From NCBI GenBank assembly GCA_017893485.1, contig CM030367.1:139774774-139838773 (forward strand): DNA of 64,000 nt, given 5' to 3'. This document shows, in pieces, positions 23,040-32,995 of the stretch. The stretch comes from Hemerocallis citrina. Taxonomy: Eukaryota; Streptophyta; Magnoliopsida; Asparagales; Asphodelaceae. The notes below the pieces were generated by a model, which saw only the letters and a program-made list of their open reading frames with translations, was not told the origin of the DNA and ran no database searches. How positions within the stretch are numbered: position 1 is the stretch's first letter; the number at the start of each line of letters is the position of its first letter. Both the position numbers and the translations under genes were made by a program.

Positions 23040-23616
23040 TGTTGCCGCTGAATCTGGTGTGGGGTAATAGATAGAATTTGTGGATTCATAGGAACTCGAA
23101 CAGGCCAACTGTGACTTCTTCCCTAGTTGATAGGCTGACTCCTTGGTGCTCCCGTGGACCTGCACAAACATTCGAAACACCGGGATGGATCCCGGCGACG
23201 AACCCTCCGGCGCTCTTGTCAATACACAGAAAAGGAAAGGAAAAGAGCTTTGGTAGATGAAGAGTGACCACCTTGTAACGGTAGGAGGTAGGGGGTATTT
23301 ATAGTCACCGTGAGGATCTGCTTCAGGATAATAACGAATCCCTACTTCCCGGTGTAGCTGGATAGAGGTGGTTAGAACCACCTCCTCAGGATAAGGACGA
23401 GCCAGGATTTTCTTCTATCCTATTGAACTGGTCCTTAACGGGTTGTGACCCATTCTCGATTGAACATATCCGTTCACAGGTTGTCTGGTCCAAGAAGAGA
23501 GACCCGGTTTCCGTTTCGAACCCGTCTGTAGGTGAAATCACCAACTTGCCCCTGTAACTTTAAGATTCATGCCCAATTTGAACAGTTCTGATTTAACCCC
23601 ATTTTTAGCCATATCA
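23040..23616 (-). mobile_element. 3' LTR of element B, 577 bp
   Basis: The LTR runs from TGTTGCCGCTG to CCATATCA on plus (minus sense TGATATGG..GGCAACA). A minus-strand TATA box lies near 23295-23305 (CTATAAATACC). Confidence 0.95.
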
Positions 23617-23634
23617 TGAGCCTCCCACTCCTAA
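23617..23634 (-). other. Polypurine tract of element B
   Basis: On the minus strand AGGAGTGGGAGGCTCA directly precedes the 3' LTR start TGATATGG. This is the primer site for second-strand synthesis. Confidence 0.85.
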
Positions 23635-24079
23635 AGACTGTGTATTACAGCCTTTGGGGAGTCGTTTTGTTGTCTTAATGGCATATAGGACTTTATCGGA
23701 GTTCTTAAAGGGGGTTCGAATCTCGTTTAAGGAGTAGAGGTGCTTTTTTGAGCTGGTACCATGCCTAAGATTGCTTCTGGGCTCTTCTGGATTTTCGGTG
23801 ATTTTTCCCGATTTTTAATTATTTTTTCGAATCATTTACCCAATTTTGCAAAGTGATGATTCATTTTTCGGGAGCACTAATTAATTATTCTAACCAATAA
23901 TTATTTACCCGGGGCTCAAAAATATTTCCCAAAATTTATAATTATTTTTTAGAATTTTTAATTAATTTTCCTGAATTTTTAATCATTTTTTTCGTAACTT
24001 TTAAATAAATAATTCGAATTTAATAAATAAAAATAAGTTTAATCACCCTATTTATGACGTGCATGATCTGAGGCGTTGA
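23635..24079. other. 3' untranslated spacer of element B
   Basis: This AT-rich stretch between the polypurine tract and the repeat array has no frame or motif of note. TTTTTCGAATCATTTACCC-like and AATTATTTTT phrases recur loosely. Confidence 0.5.
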
Positions 24080-25345
24080 TCATACCGTGGCACACTTTTT
24101 GGAGTGATCCGACGACTGTGAAGGGGGCAAACTTTGCATGTTTAAAGGTCGGTGGCAACCGACTTCGGGACGCTCGCCGATGTCTAGGGAGCAACACGTG
24201 GTATTTGGGCCCCTTCTTCTTCGTCGGTGGCAAACGACTTTGGAAAACCTACCGAAGTCTAGGGGATCGACACGTGGCCTATGGGCTCCGGTTTCTTCGT
24301 GTTTTGGCCATCGATGGTAATCGACCTCGTGGACGAGTAAGGGAGTGACATGTGGCCAGTGGGTCCTTTTTGCCGTTGATCGGTCAACGCAATTGTTTGC
24401 ATGTGGACGTCGGTGGCAAACGACTTCGGCGACGAATGGGAGAGAGACACGTGGCCGGTGGTTCCCTTTCACCGTTGACCAGTCAACGCAATTGTTTCCG
24501 TTTGGACGTCAGTGGCAAATGACTTCTGGGACGAATGGGAGAGTGACACGTGGCCAGTGGGTCCCTTTCATCGTTGACCAGTCAATGCAATTGTTTCCGT
24601 TTGGACGTCGGTGGCAAACGACTTCTGGGACGAATAGGAGAATGACACGTGGCCAGTGGGTCCCTTTCATCATTGACCAGTCAATGCAATTGTTTGCATG
24701 TGGACGTCGGTGGCAAAAGACTTCGGCAACGAATGGGAGAGAGACACGTGGCCAGTGGGTCCCTTTCACCATTGACCAGTCAACGCAATTGTTTGCGGGT
24801 GGACGTCGGTGGCAAACGACTTCGGCGACGAATGGGAGAGCGATACGTGACCAGTAGGTCCCTTTCACCATTGACCATTCAATGCAATTTCTTGCGTTTT
24901 GACGTCGGTGGCAAGTGACTTCGAAGCTTGTTGTCGACGAATAAGAGGGCGACACGTAGCTTGTGGGCCCCAAGATCATTTGACCAATCAATGCCATTTC
25001 TTGCATTTTGACGTCGATGGCAAGTGACTTCGGAGCTTGCTGTCGACGAATAAGAGGGCGACACGTGGCTTATGGGCCCCAAGATCGTTTGACCAGTCAA
25101 CGCAATTGCTTGCGTTTTGACGTCAGTGGCAAGTGACTTCGGAGCTTGCTGTCGACGAATAAGAGGGCGACACCTGGCTTGTGGGCCCCAAGATCGTTTG
25201 ATCAGTCAATGCAATTTCTTGCATTTTGACGTCGATGGTAAGTGACTTTGGAGCTCGCTGTAGACGAATAAGAGGGCGACACGTGGCTTGTGGTCCCCAA
25301 GACCGTTTGACCAGTCAACGCAATTTCTCGCGTTTTTCACCAAAT
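24080..25345 (+). repeat. Array of 99-bp then 109-bp units with G-box, W-box and GACGTC in each
   Basis: GACACGTGGC-type landmarks occur at 24192, 24269, 24347, 24446, 24545, 24644, 24743, 24842, 24951, 25060, 25169 and 25278. Spacing is 77-78 bp for the first two intervals, 99 bp for the next five and 109 bp for the last four. Eight of twelve keep a perfect CACGTGG. Nearly every later unit also has TTGACCAGTCAA (two facing W-box cores) and GACGTC. The last unit ends about 130 bp before the TATA box at 25411 of the antisense gene. Frames stay open through the 99-bp units because 99 is divisible by three. Confidence 0.93.
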
Positions 25346-25417
25346 GGGCCAGGCCTTTGCATTGTTGGGGGCCTCTTAACCTTGGTAAATGCGCCACCAA
25401 TCTCAGTCTCTATAAAT
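25278..25417 (+). promoter_or_regulatory. Core promoter of element B's antisense gene
   Basis: The final CACGTGGC (25280-25287) and TTGACCAGTCAA lie upstream of TATAAAT (25411-25417). A C/T-rich leader follows, and the first long frame opens at ATG 25580. The arrangement matches that of A (5408-5560 and 7171-7240). Confidence 0.65.
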
Positions 25418-25579
25418 CTCCACCCCCTCTCCCATTTGCTCACTATTCTTGTTTTTTACTCAGGCGAGATTTTCACTTAGCGAGAGCTTCCAACGAGTTT
25501 TTACCGTCTTCCGGTGCATTTTCCGACCGTAGCTGTCAAATCAAGGTAAATTTATACTTAGCTTATTACCTTTTAGAGA

Positions 25580-27723
25580 ATGTCTATCGACCCTATGAGG
25601 AAGGAGACCTCCCCTCTTCTTGCCCCCGAGGCTTCCTCTAGTCAGGTCCCCCCAATCGACAAGGTCAAAGCCGTGGTAGGGCAGACTTCGATAATCATTG
25701 AGACGAGGATCAAAGAGGAGCGGAGAATGGGAGAGTTCGGGAGGTTGCCTGGGGTTCTAACAGGACTACAGAGGGTTCGAGATATTCTGGGGGAGCAGGT
25801 AGAGCGAATAATATGGGTCGAAGATTCGAGGAAAACGAGGCCAGAAAGACGTCGAAAGCAGACGAGATGATCTCTATCCTTACCGAAGTGGACTTGGTAA
25901 GGATTCGGGAGTGCTTCCAAATCCCATGGGAGTTCGACCTAATGCTCCCTAGGCCGGGGGTGAGGGCCAAATCACCAATGCCCATTGACATGTGCTTCTG
26001 GCCAGTTGGCGCATTCTTGGCGGGAGTTCGGATCCCTGTCCACCCTTTCGTCGCCGAAGTGTTGAAGTGGTTCCGTGTCAGCCCCGTTCAGTACATGCCA
26101 AACGTGTGGAGGCTGATAAACGGATTCTTCCTCCACTGTTAAGCGACGAGTCTTGCGCCGAGGTTGAGTGTGCTCCAAACGGTGTACCTGATGCACCAGC
26201 AGCATAAGGATGTGTACCGGTTCTATCTGGCTCCGAGGTTCTGGACGAAGCTGGTTAGCTGTCCGGACTCGATAAAAAATTGGAGGGATAAGTACTTCCT
26301 CATCCGAAGTCGAGGACTATGGGGAATCCCCACATCTTGGGTAGAGTCGATCCCAAAGAAGGTCAAGAAGAGCCCAACTCTTAGCACTGAGGAAGATATG
26401 GTTCGGACGCTGCTCGACCGCCCGAAGTTCGATTGGAAGGACTTGACCGAAGAGGTGCTCTTCCAGGGGGTCTTAGCTCGATAAACCATAGTACGGTTTT
26501 TTTTTTTTTTTTTTTGGGTCGGCGATAGCTTCTTCTTTTGTGTTGCGAGCCAAGTAGACCATGTTTTCTAACTCTTTTTTTTTTGCAGAATCAATGGACT
26601 TCGACAACTTGCTATCGCATCGTGGGGTTCTGAGCAGTAAGGCCCCGAAGAAGAGGAAGAGGGTTGCCTCAAAGGCCCCCTCAGAGGGATTACAAGCTCA
26701 TTGCGCTGTCGCAGAGCAGCTAGTGAGGCGACCCTTAGCTCTGAAGCCTTCGACCCTAGCAGTGGCTTCGGCTTCTACTGACATGGGGGTCTTCCCAATA
26801 TCGGTAGCCTTAGGGCTAGAGGCTCTGCCACTGACTACCGAAGTTGAGGTGTTTCTAACCGAGGAGCACAAGAAGATCTTCATCTTGGACTGGCAGGTCC
26901 GCAAGCTTGACGGGTTCCTAGGTGACTCATCGACAGGTATGCAGGCGGTTCGGCACCTGGCAATGCCAAAGGACAAGGCAGCCATGGAGGCGGGTAGCAT
27001 GGGGGACGACGTGCTCGAGGTCGCCCGCTCGTCGATGTCGGTAAGTTTCGAAGACTAAGTTTTCTTTTGGCTGAGCACTTAATCTTTTTTGCTAACAACC
27101 CAAGTCCTACTCTTCGCAGATCACTTGCCACTTCGGTCATCTGATGGAGAATATGGCCGAGCAGGAAAAGGAGTTGATGCTCAAGGCAGATAAGGCTCGA
27201 GCAGAGAAGGTCCGGATCGCCAAGGACCTTGAGCAGGCGAGGTTCGAGGCCAAGTCGAAGAACTCTAGGTTAGGGCACCTCGAAGCTGTGGTCGCCAAGC
27301 TGGAGGCTGATAACGTCCGGCTTCTACAAGCTGCCGAGCTGGCGGCTAAAGAAAAGGCAGAGGCAATCGCAACGGCGAGTCAAAAGGCGGCGAAGGAGGC
27401 CAAGGAGCAGGCCATGGAGAAGGCACGAAGGTTTCTCTACGTAAACATGGCGAAAGCGTACGCTCGAGCCATCGATCAGGTGAGGGAAAAGTTCCCCAAA
27501 GTGGAATGCACCGGATGGCGCCTCTTTCCGGACCCCATCCCCGGGTTTGACGACGTCTCGGAGGGCGACGAGGAGGGCGGAGAAGAAGAAGAGGTCGAGG
27601 AGGTCGAGGGAGGAAGTGCCGAGGCCGAGTGGCATGCTCCGTCGGAGGCTACGCCCCTAGCCATCGTGGCTTCTGAGGAAGCATCTTCAGCAGTGGATCG
27701 CTTGCAAGAGGTCGATCCTTGAT
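25580..27723 (+). CDS. Antisense ORF of element B, unit 1 (Transposase_28-like, spliced, coiled coil)
   Basis: This gene runs opposite to pol. Exon 1 (25580 to about 26484) resembles the putative gypsy-type transposon family (IPWEFDLMLPRPG; PVHPFVAEVLKWFRVSPVQYMPN; WRDKYFLIRS). It has a frameshift near 25800 and a TAA at 26140. Exon 2 (26589-27040) follows a TTTTTTTGCAG acceptor and begins ESMDFDNLL; it is basic (PKKRKRV, an NLS-like run). A 79-bp GT..AG intron (27041-27119) joins it in frame to exon 3 (27120-27723), a long Glu/Lys/Ala coiled coil with an acidic tail (EGDEEGGEEEEVEEVEG). The combination suggests a nuclear, self-associating protein. Members are known as extra antisense ORFs in Tat elements; their role is not known. 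Confidence 0.78.
26497..26515. repeat. T19 homopolymer in antisense-gene intron
   Basis: A 19-T run lies in the first intron of the antisense gene, upstream of a second T-rich acceptor tract (26572-26584). Confidence 0.9.
27041..27119 (+). other. Intron of antisense gene B, 79 bp
   Basis: Donor G/GTAAGT at 27041 and acceptor TTCGCAG/A at 27119 join TCG ATG TCG to ATC ACT TGC, leaving the reading frame intact on both sides. Retention gives a stop shortly after the donor. Confidence 0.8.
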
Positions 27724-27771
27724 TTGTTTTGTGTTTTGTTTGTTTTGCGACTGTAGTGAGGCCGAATCGTA

Positions 27772-27815
27772 GACTGGCCACCGCTTGTATTTCTGATTAC
27801 TTAATGAAAAAATTA
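27772..27815 (+). terminator. Conserved 3'-end motif after antisense unit 1 of B
   Basis: GACTGGCCACCGC, then TTTCTGATTACTTAATGAA, lies 50 bp after the stop codon. The same motif follows the antisense units of A (9436) and, on minus, of C (61655-61612). Confidence 0.5.
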
Positions 27816-27851
27816 TTTTGACCGAGTGTTGGTGAAGTTTCAAAGCCATGT

Positions 27852-28681
27852 TTGTCTCATTTTTGGGTTCTCTTTGTGGACTTGCCTTTAGGTCCTAAGA
27901 CATTTGGCTTTTTTGTTCACCTCCCTCAGGATAGCAGTGCCACCCGTCTTCGCGCAGAGCTCGGTGCCGTTAAGTTGGGCCTCACTAGGAACCAAGAGCG
28001 ACTTCATAAAGTGGAGTGGGAGATAAGTCATCTGAGATTGGTCTTAGTTCGTTGCGAGATAAAAAGGAGACGATTAGAAGAGAGGATTAACAAGACGGCC
28101 CCCGAAGGCGATGAAGTGTGTCCGTCGATGTCTGTCAGCCTCGGCTTGAGACTTAAGCACGTTCGTCGCTCTCTGTCCGAGGAGACTGCAGAGAGGGGCA
28201 AACTAAAGAAGGTAACTCTCGATAGGAGCATGGAGGTTGCTCGTCTTCGGCGGACAATCGCCGATGCCTCTCGTGGGGCCGGATCGATGTGACTGTCGCA
28301 TTTGAAGATAGTTTTGACGAACGACTCGCTTAAAGAGCGAATTGTCGAGCTTAAGGCGGAGAACGCTTGTCTTCGACGGTGATCTGAGGGAAGCAATGTC
28401 AGAAGTACCTCTTGCACTCGAGAGGAGTATGATAGGGGGATAACATTCCGTGAGCTTGCTCTTCGCTCGCCCCCTATACATCGAAACCCCGGAGATGCGC
28501 AAAATGGGGTGGTAGCTTCGTCGAGTGGAGCATCTGTTGGGGCCACCGTTAGATCGGGTTCGGACGATGCTTCTCGGCTCGCCTGCCCAGGGACGTCCAT
28601 CGAAGTAGGGCGTCGGCCGCACGGCGCTCGTCGCCCACGTGTGTCTCTTAACAGAAGCATCTCTGCCCCTAGGAGGGGTTG
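27852..28681 (+). pseudogene. Antisense unit 2 of element B, coiled-coil protein with two TGA codons
   Basis: One frame runs to the TGA ending at 28681 (APRRG end), broken only by TGA at 28290-28292 and at 28380-28382. Both could be C-to-T decay of CGA Arg codons. A CCTCCCTCAG acceptor just before 27930 suggests the coding part begins there. The protein is Arg/Glu/Leu rich with heptad-like spacing (KVEWEISHLRLVLVRCEIKR; RLEERIN; LKERIVELKAENACLRR), then a Ser/Pro/Arg-rich tail. It could be a second transcription unit or a 3' exon set of unit 1. No family is recognised. Confidence 0.6.
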
Positions 28682-28829
28682 AAGTAGCTTTCTATAATCT
28701 TGTAATCTTGGTTTCACAAGTTTTGTATCTCGGTGTAAAGCTGAGTCGTTGGTCTGTCATTAGACTTGTATCTCAAACTTTAATGAAATAGTTCTTGTTT
28801 CGTGAACTTGTATGTTTTTCTAGCATTTG

Positions 28830-29285
28830 CAATTGTCACAATTGTAGGAGCAATTTCGAATGGTGAACCACTTCGTACTTGCTTAAAAGCAAGTATTTGA
28901 AGCAGAGTCGAACCAAGTGTTGGACTCCGAACTTGTCGTTTAGAGAATATCAACAGCTGTAGGAGAAATTCCGAATGGTGATTCGCTTCATACTCTCTTA
29001 GAAGCAAGTAGTTGAAGTAGAGTCGAACCAAGTGTTGGACTCCAAGCGTGTCGTTTAAAAAATTTCAGCAGCTGTGGGAGCAATTCCGAATGGCGAACCA
29101 CTTCGTACTCGCTTAAAAGCAAGTATTTGAAGCGGAATCGAACCAATTGTTGGACTCCGAGCGTGCCGTTTAGAAAAATTTCAGCAGCTGTGGGAGCAAT
29201 TCCGAATGGGAACCACTTCGTACTCGCTTAAAAGCAAGTATTTGAAGCAGAGTTGAACAAGGTGTTGGACTCTGAGCGTGCCATT
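28830..29285. repeat. 115-bp tandem repeat, about 4 units, between antisense gene and pol of B
   Basis: The AACCAAGTGTTGGACTCC landmark occurs at 28911, 29026, 29141 and 29256. Each unit also has AGCAATTCCGAATGG and CTTAAAAGCAAGTATTTGAAG. It occupies the junction of two convergent genes, as do the arrays at 9540-9960 (A) and 58000-58890 (C), with unrelated sequence. Confidence 0.92.
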
Positions 29286-29484
29286 TTAATGCCAACTTTT
29301 TTTGTAAGTGCAATTAGACTGCTCAAAAATAGAGAACTTGCAGGGAAAGATGGCTTTTATTGAAAATAATTGGGCGGTCACTTCTAAGTTGTGAGCCGCT
29401 CTTACACTTTGATAAAGAAAATACAAAATAAAACTTTTGACATGTTTTATGGAGCGCTCTTGGGGAAGTTGCTTGGAGCAGTGT

Positions 29485-30195
29485 TTAGGCACCCTCTAGG
29501 TACTTCATCAAGTGCTCTGCATTCCATGTCATCGGTATTCTCCTGCCCCCCGGGTCTTCGAGTTGATACATGCCTGGGCGAATAACTCTGGAGACCCTAT
29601 ATGGTCCTTCCGAATAGGGTGCCAACTTGCCCTTTTTGCTCGGATTGGAGATCGACAACTTCCGGAGTACTAGGCCTCCCTCTTTAAGATTAGGTGGCCG
29701 TACCTTCTTGTTGTAAGACTGATTGGTCCTACAGCGGTAGGTCTCTCTTCGAATGGCAGCTCTCTCACGGACCTCGTCTATGAGGTCTAAGCAGTTGCAA
29801 AGTTGGTTCGCATTCTGTGCCTCACTATAGGCTATCAGTCGGGGTGAAGGCAGGCCCACTTCTAAGGGGATGAGAGCTTCGGAACCATAGGTGAGGTTAA
29901 AGGGGGACTCCCCTGTCGGGGCTCTCTTGGTGGTGCGATAGTTCCAAAGCACGTCGGGGAGCTGCTCTGCCCACAACCTCTTAGTGGACTTGTCGACCCT
30001 CTTCTTCAGACCGGAGAGTATATGTCGATTGACGTTCTCCGCTTGGCCATTGGAATGAGGGTGGGCTATCGAAGAGAACCGCTGCTGGATGCCGAGGTCA
30101 GCACAGAAGTTGTGAAAGGTTGCTCTCGCAAATTGATTCCTGTTGTCGGTTATGAGGATACGGATACCCCAAACTGGCAAATGATGTTCTTCCAA
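29485..30195 (-). pseudogene. pol: Integrase, catalytic core to C-terminus, element B
   Basis: This 236-codon frame holds the second Asp of the DDE triad in LITDNRNQF and the Glu in HPHSNGQAENVNR. It continues into the ERAAIRRETYRCRTNQSYNKKVR helix region and a GPY/F-type C-terminal module (GKLAPYSEGPYRVSRVI). Integrase inserts the cDNA. A frameshift separates it from the upstream part of the core (first Asp, in AIDYF, 30098-30328). It ends 200 bp from the repeat spacer. The rest of the protein is well preserved, in line with B's younger LTRs. Confidence 0.88.
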
Positions 30196-30820
30196 AAGAA
30201 CTTCTGGACTTTGTGCTCAGTAATTGTTGCAAGGGGTTCGGCCTCAATCCACTTGGAAAGTAGTCTATTGCAACGACTAAGAACTTCAGCTGGCCCGGCA
30301 CTGGAGGGAAGGGTCCGAGCAAGTCCATCCCCTACATCGCAAAAGGGATTGGACTCGCTAAGGAGGTGAGCTATGCTTGAGGCAGGCGACGGATTGGGGC
30401 GAATTTCTGGCAGGAGTCGCACTGGCGAACGTACTCCTCAGAGTCACTCAATAGTATGGGCCAGAAGTAACCATAATTTAGGAGTTTACAGGCGAGGGAT
30501 CTCGCTCCCAAGTGCGCGCCACACATGCCGTCATGGGCCTCCTTTAGGGCATAGAGCGCTTCCTCCGGAGAGAGGCACCTCAGATAGGGTCGGCCATCAA
30601 TCTGAGTGTAAGAGCATTTGTACATGACTCCGTCAAGGAGTGTGTACTGCTCGGTTCGTGTCCTGATCCTTCTTGCCTCTTTCGTATCTTCGGGAAGGAC
30701 TCCGTCTCTGAGGTACTCGAGGAAGGGCTTCATCCAGTTCTCCCTAAGTGTTAGGGGGTAGAATTCCATCGGCTCCGGGATATCTTTATCAATACTTGGT
30801 CTGAAGAGGACCTCTATCAA
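30196..30820 (-). pseudogene. pol: Integrase zinc-binding domain and start of core, element B
   Basis: The frame from 30820 carries a full HHCC zinc domain (EAHDGMCGAHLG.. then RQCDSCQKFAPI). The core follows with MDLLGPFPPVPGQLKFLVVAIDYF in a different frame, so one or two small indels lie near 30200-30400. It is in frame with RNase H upstream apart from one TAG at 30902-30904. Confidence 0.85.
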
Positions 30821-30904
30821 GACAGTCCGTTCTAGACCTTGGAGGGACGAGGAAGCGAGCTTTGAGAGAGCATCTGCCTGTGCATTTTCCTCACGAGGAA
30901 CCCG

Positions 30905-31470
30905 CTAGAGTTGAACATCTTCAAATAAGGCTAGTGGCTCCTTAATCTTTGCCAAGTACTTGGCCATACGCTCGTCTCTTGCCTCGTATTCCCCTGACAC
31001 TTGGTTGACGACCAACTGCGAATCGCTGAAGACTCTGACGTGCTTGGCCCCTGCTTTGCGAGCCATACAAATCCCCGCTATGAGGGCCTCATACTCTGCT
31101 TCGTTGTTTGATGCCGAGAAGTTTAGGCAGAGGGAGTAATGGATGACGAAAGTGTCTGGGCCAATCAAGATGATGCCAGCCCCGCTTCCGTCGGCATAAG
31201 AAGATCCATCAACATAAACGGTCCAGACCAGGGGCTCAGTAGATGACTCGCAAGGGTCGGGGATGGTGCTCTCCACAATGAATTTTGCCAGAGCTTGAAC
31301 CTTGATTATTGTTCCTGGCTGGTAGCTGATGTCATGTTGACTTAGCTCGATGAACCACTTCATAAGGCGCCCGGAGGTCTCGAGCTTGTGGAGAACTTGT
31401 TTGAGCGGCTGGTCGGTAAGAACGACCACCGAATGAGACATGAAGTAGGGGTAGAGCTTTCGGGTCGCTA
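30905..31470 (-). pseudogene. pol: RNase H of element B
   Basis: The domain begins in the RT-RNase H connection (SGRLMKWFIELSQHDISYQPG). It contains the acidic residues in YVDGSSYADGSGAG, NNEAEYEALIAG and FSDSQLVVNQVSGEYEARD, all in one frame. RNase H degrades the RNA template during reverse transcription. Just upstream of YPYFMSHSV the sequence jumps to the gag-protease border, a deletion junction at about 31470-31480. The reverse transcriptase that it should be fused to is missing. Confidence 0.88.
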
Positions 31471-31474
31471 TAAC

Positions 31475-32995
31475 GTGACTGGGACCCCAAGGCCCTTCGG
31501 AGGGGGATGGCTCTGGACAGCGTTCACTTCCTAGATGAAGGCTTTTCGGGAGGAGTTAGAATCTCCCCCCATTGGGCCTCCGTGTATCAGGTGTAGGACG
31601 GCCACCGCTTCTTCCTCCTGAGTCTCCACTTGTTGCTCGGCTCGTCTGTTAGCCCCCCTGGGGGTGGAGGCTGATCAGTCCTGTTCCTCCTCACGAAACG
31701 AGCGAGCTGCCCTCTCTGGATGAGGGCTTCAATCTCGTCTTTTAGGGCCCGACATTTGTCTGTGTCGTGCCCATGGTCCCGGTGGAAATGGCACCACTTA
31801 TCCCGGTTTCTCCTCTTTCCGGGAGTATTCATCTTAGGGGGAGGCGGTAGGAGACCCTCATTCCCGATCTCCATCAGGATGCAAATACACTCGCGTTAAG
31901 CGGAGTGAATTTCTCGAAACGAGGGAGAGGGCGATGCTGACCCCCATTGTCTTTTTGGAGCTTCTTAGCTCATTCTTCTTCACCAGCCTTCCGTTTGTTC
32001 CCGGAAGACGACCCCTCCAGAGTGGGGCGATTGAGAGCCTCTTCGGCTCGGATATACTTCTCACTCCTGAGAAGAAGCTCAGAGAAGTCCCGAGGAGGCT
32101 TCTTGGCCAAGGATGCCCTGAAATCAGGGTTGATAACATTGGATTGGAATGCGGCCGAAGCTACTAACTTGTCCAACGAAGCAATAGACTGAGTCTCCGC
32201 GGTGAATCGCTTGACATAATCTCTCAGCTGTTCGCCCTTCCTTTGGCTGAGGAAGAGTAGAGAGTTGCTGGTCTTCTCAGAGCAGCGGCTGCTCATGAAA
32301 TGGGTGAGGAAGAAACCTTCAAACTGATCGAAGGAGAAAATAGAGGCTGGAGCGAGCCTCTAATACCACTCCCGAGCGGGACCTTTGAGGGTGGCCTGGA
32401 AGGTCTTGCATAGGAGGCTATCAAAAGCATGATGGATCATCATGAGAGTTTTGAAACTCTCAATGTGATCTGCGGGGTCCGACTCCCCGGTGTAAGACTC
32501 AAAGTGTGGAGGCTTGAAGTTGTTTGGGACGGGGGCCTCCATAATAGTGCGGGAGAATGGGGGCCTGCTCGGGCAGAGGTTCCTTGCCCGTTGCTCTTCA
32601 TCTCGGTCGAGCTGGCCGAGGCGCCTCTCCATCTCATGGAGACGGCGGTAGACGGAGTCCTCCCTTCGGTCCTGCCACGCTGAACCCCAAGACTTGTCTT
32701 CGTGCCGAAGAGGACTGGGGCTACGGCGGTAGCTTTGAGTTGGCCGAGGACTGGAAGATAGACGGCAATGGCTCAGACCCGGCCTAGGACTTGGGGAATG
32801 ACGGCGATGGCTCGGAGCCGGCCGAGGACTGAGGGAGCGGCGATGATGACGAGGAACTGGCTGAGGGCTAGGAGCCCTATGACCGTTGTTGGGGGCGGCA
32901 TTGAGCGCCCGAAGGACCACCTACTGGAATTGTTGAAATTCAGCCCTCGTGGCGGGGGCCTCTTGCTCCCGATGGGCTCGAACTGCAAGATGGCC
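31475..32995 (-). pseudogene. gag: gag of element B, C-terminal three quarters
   Basis: The minus strand from 32995 has APATRAEFQQFQ and Pro/Ser/Arg-rich repeats. It continues to the Retrotrans_gag core (NNFKPPHFESYTGESDPADHIESFKT; the ATLKGPAREWY end) and, in a second frame, GEQLRDYVKRFTAETQSIASLDKL. A zinc knuckle follows (CHFHRDHGHDTDKCRALKDEIE, 31587-31874). The frame then reaches HGGPIGGDSNSSRKAF, the gag-protease border, where the deletion joins RNase H. In-frame TAG codons occur at 32922 and near 32360, plus a frameshift near 31900-31970. Gag builds the particle and packages RNA. Confidence 0.85.

Noticed and set aside
24345..24857. 170-codon repetitive frame and its antisense partner
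   Set aside because: The 99-bp repeat period is divisible by three, so frames stay open by construction; both strands are equally open and the array ends them when the unit becomes 109 bp.
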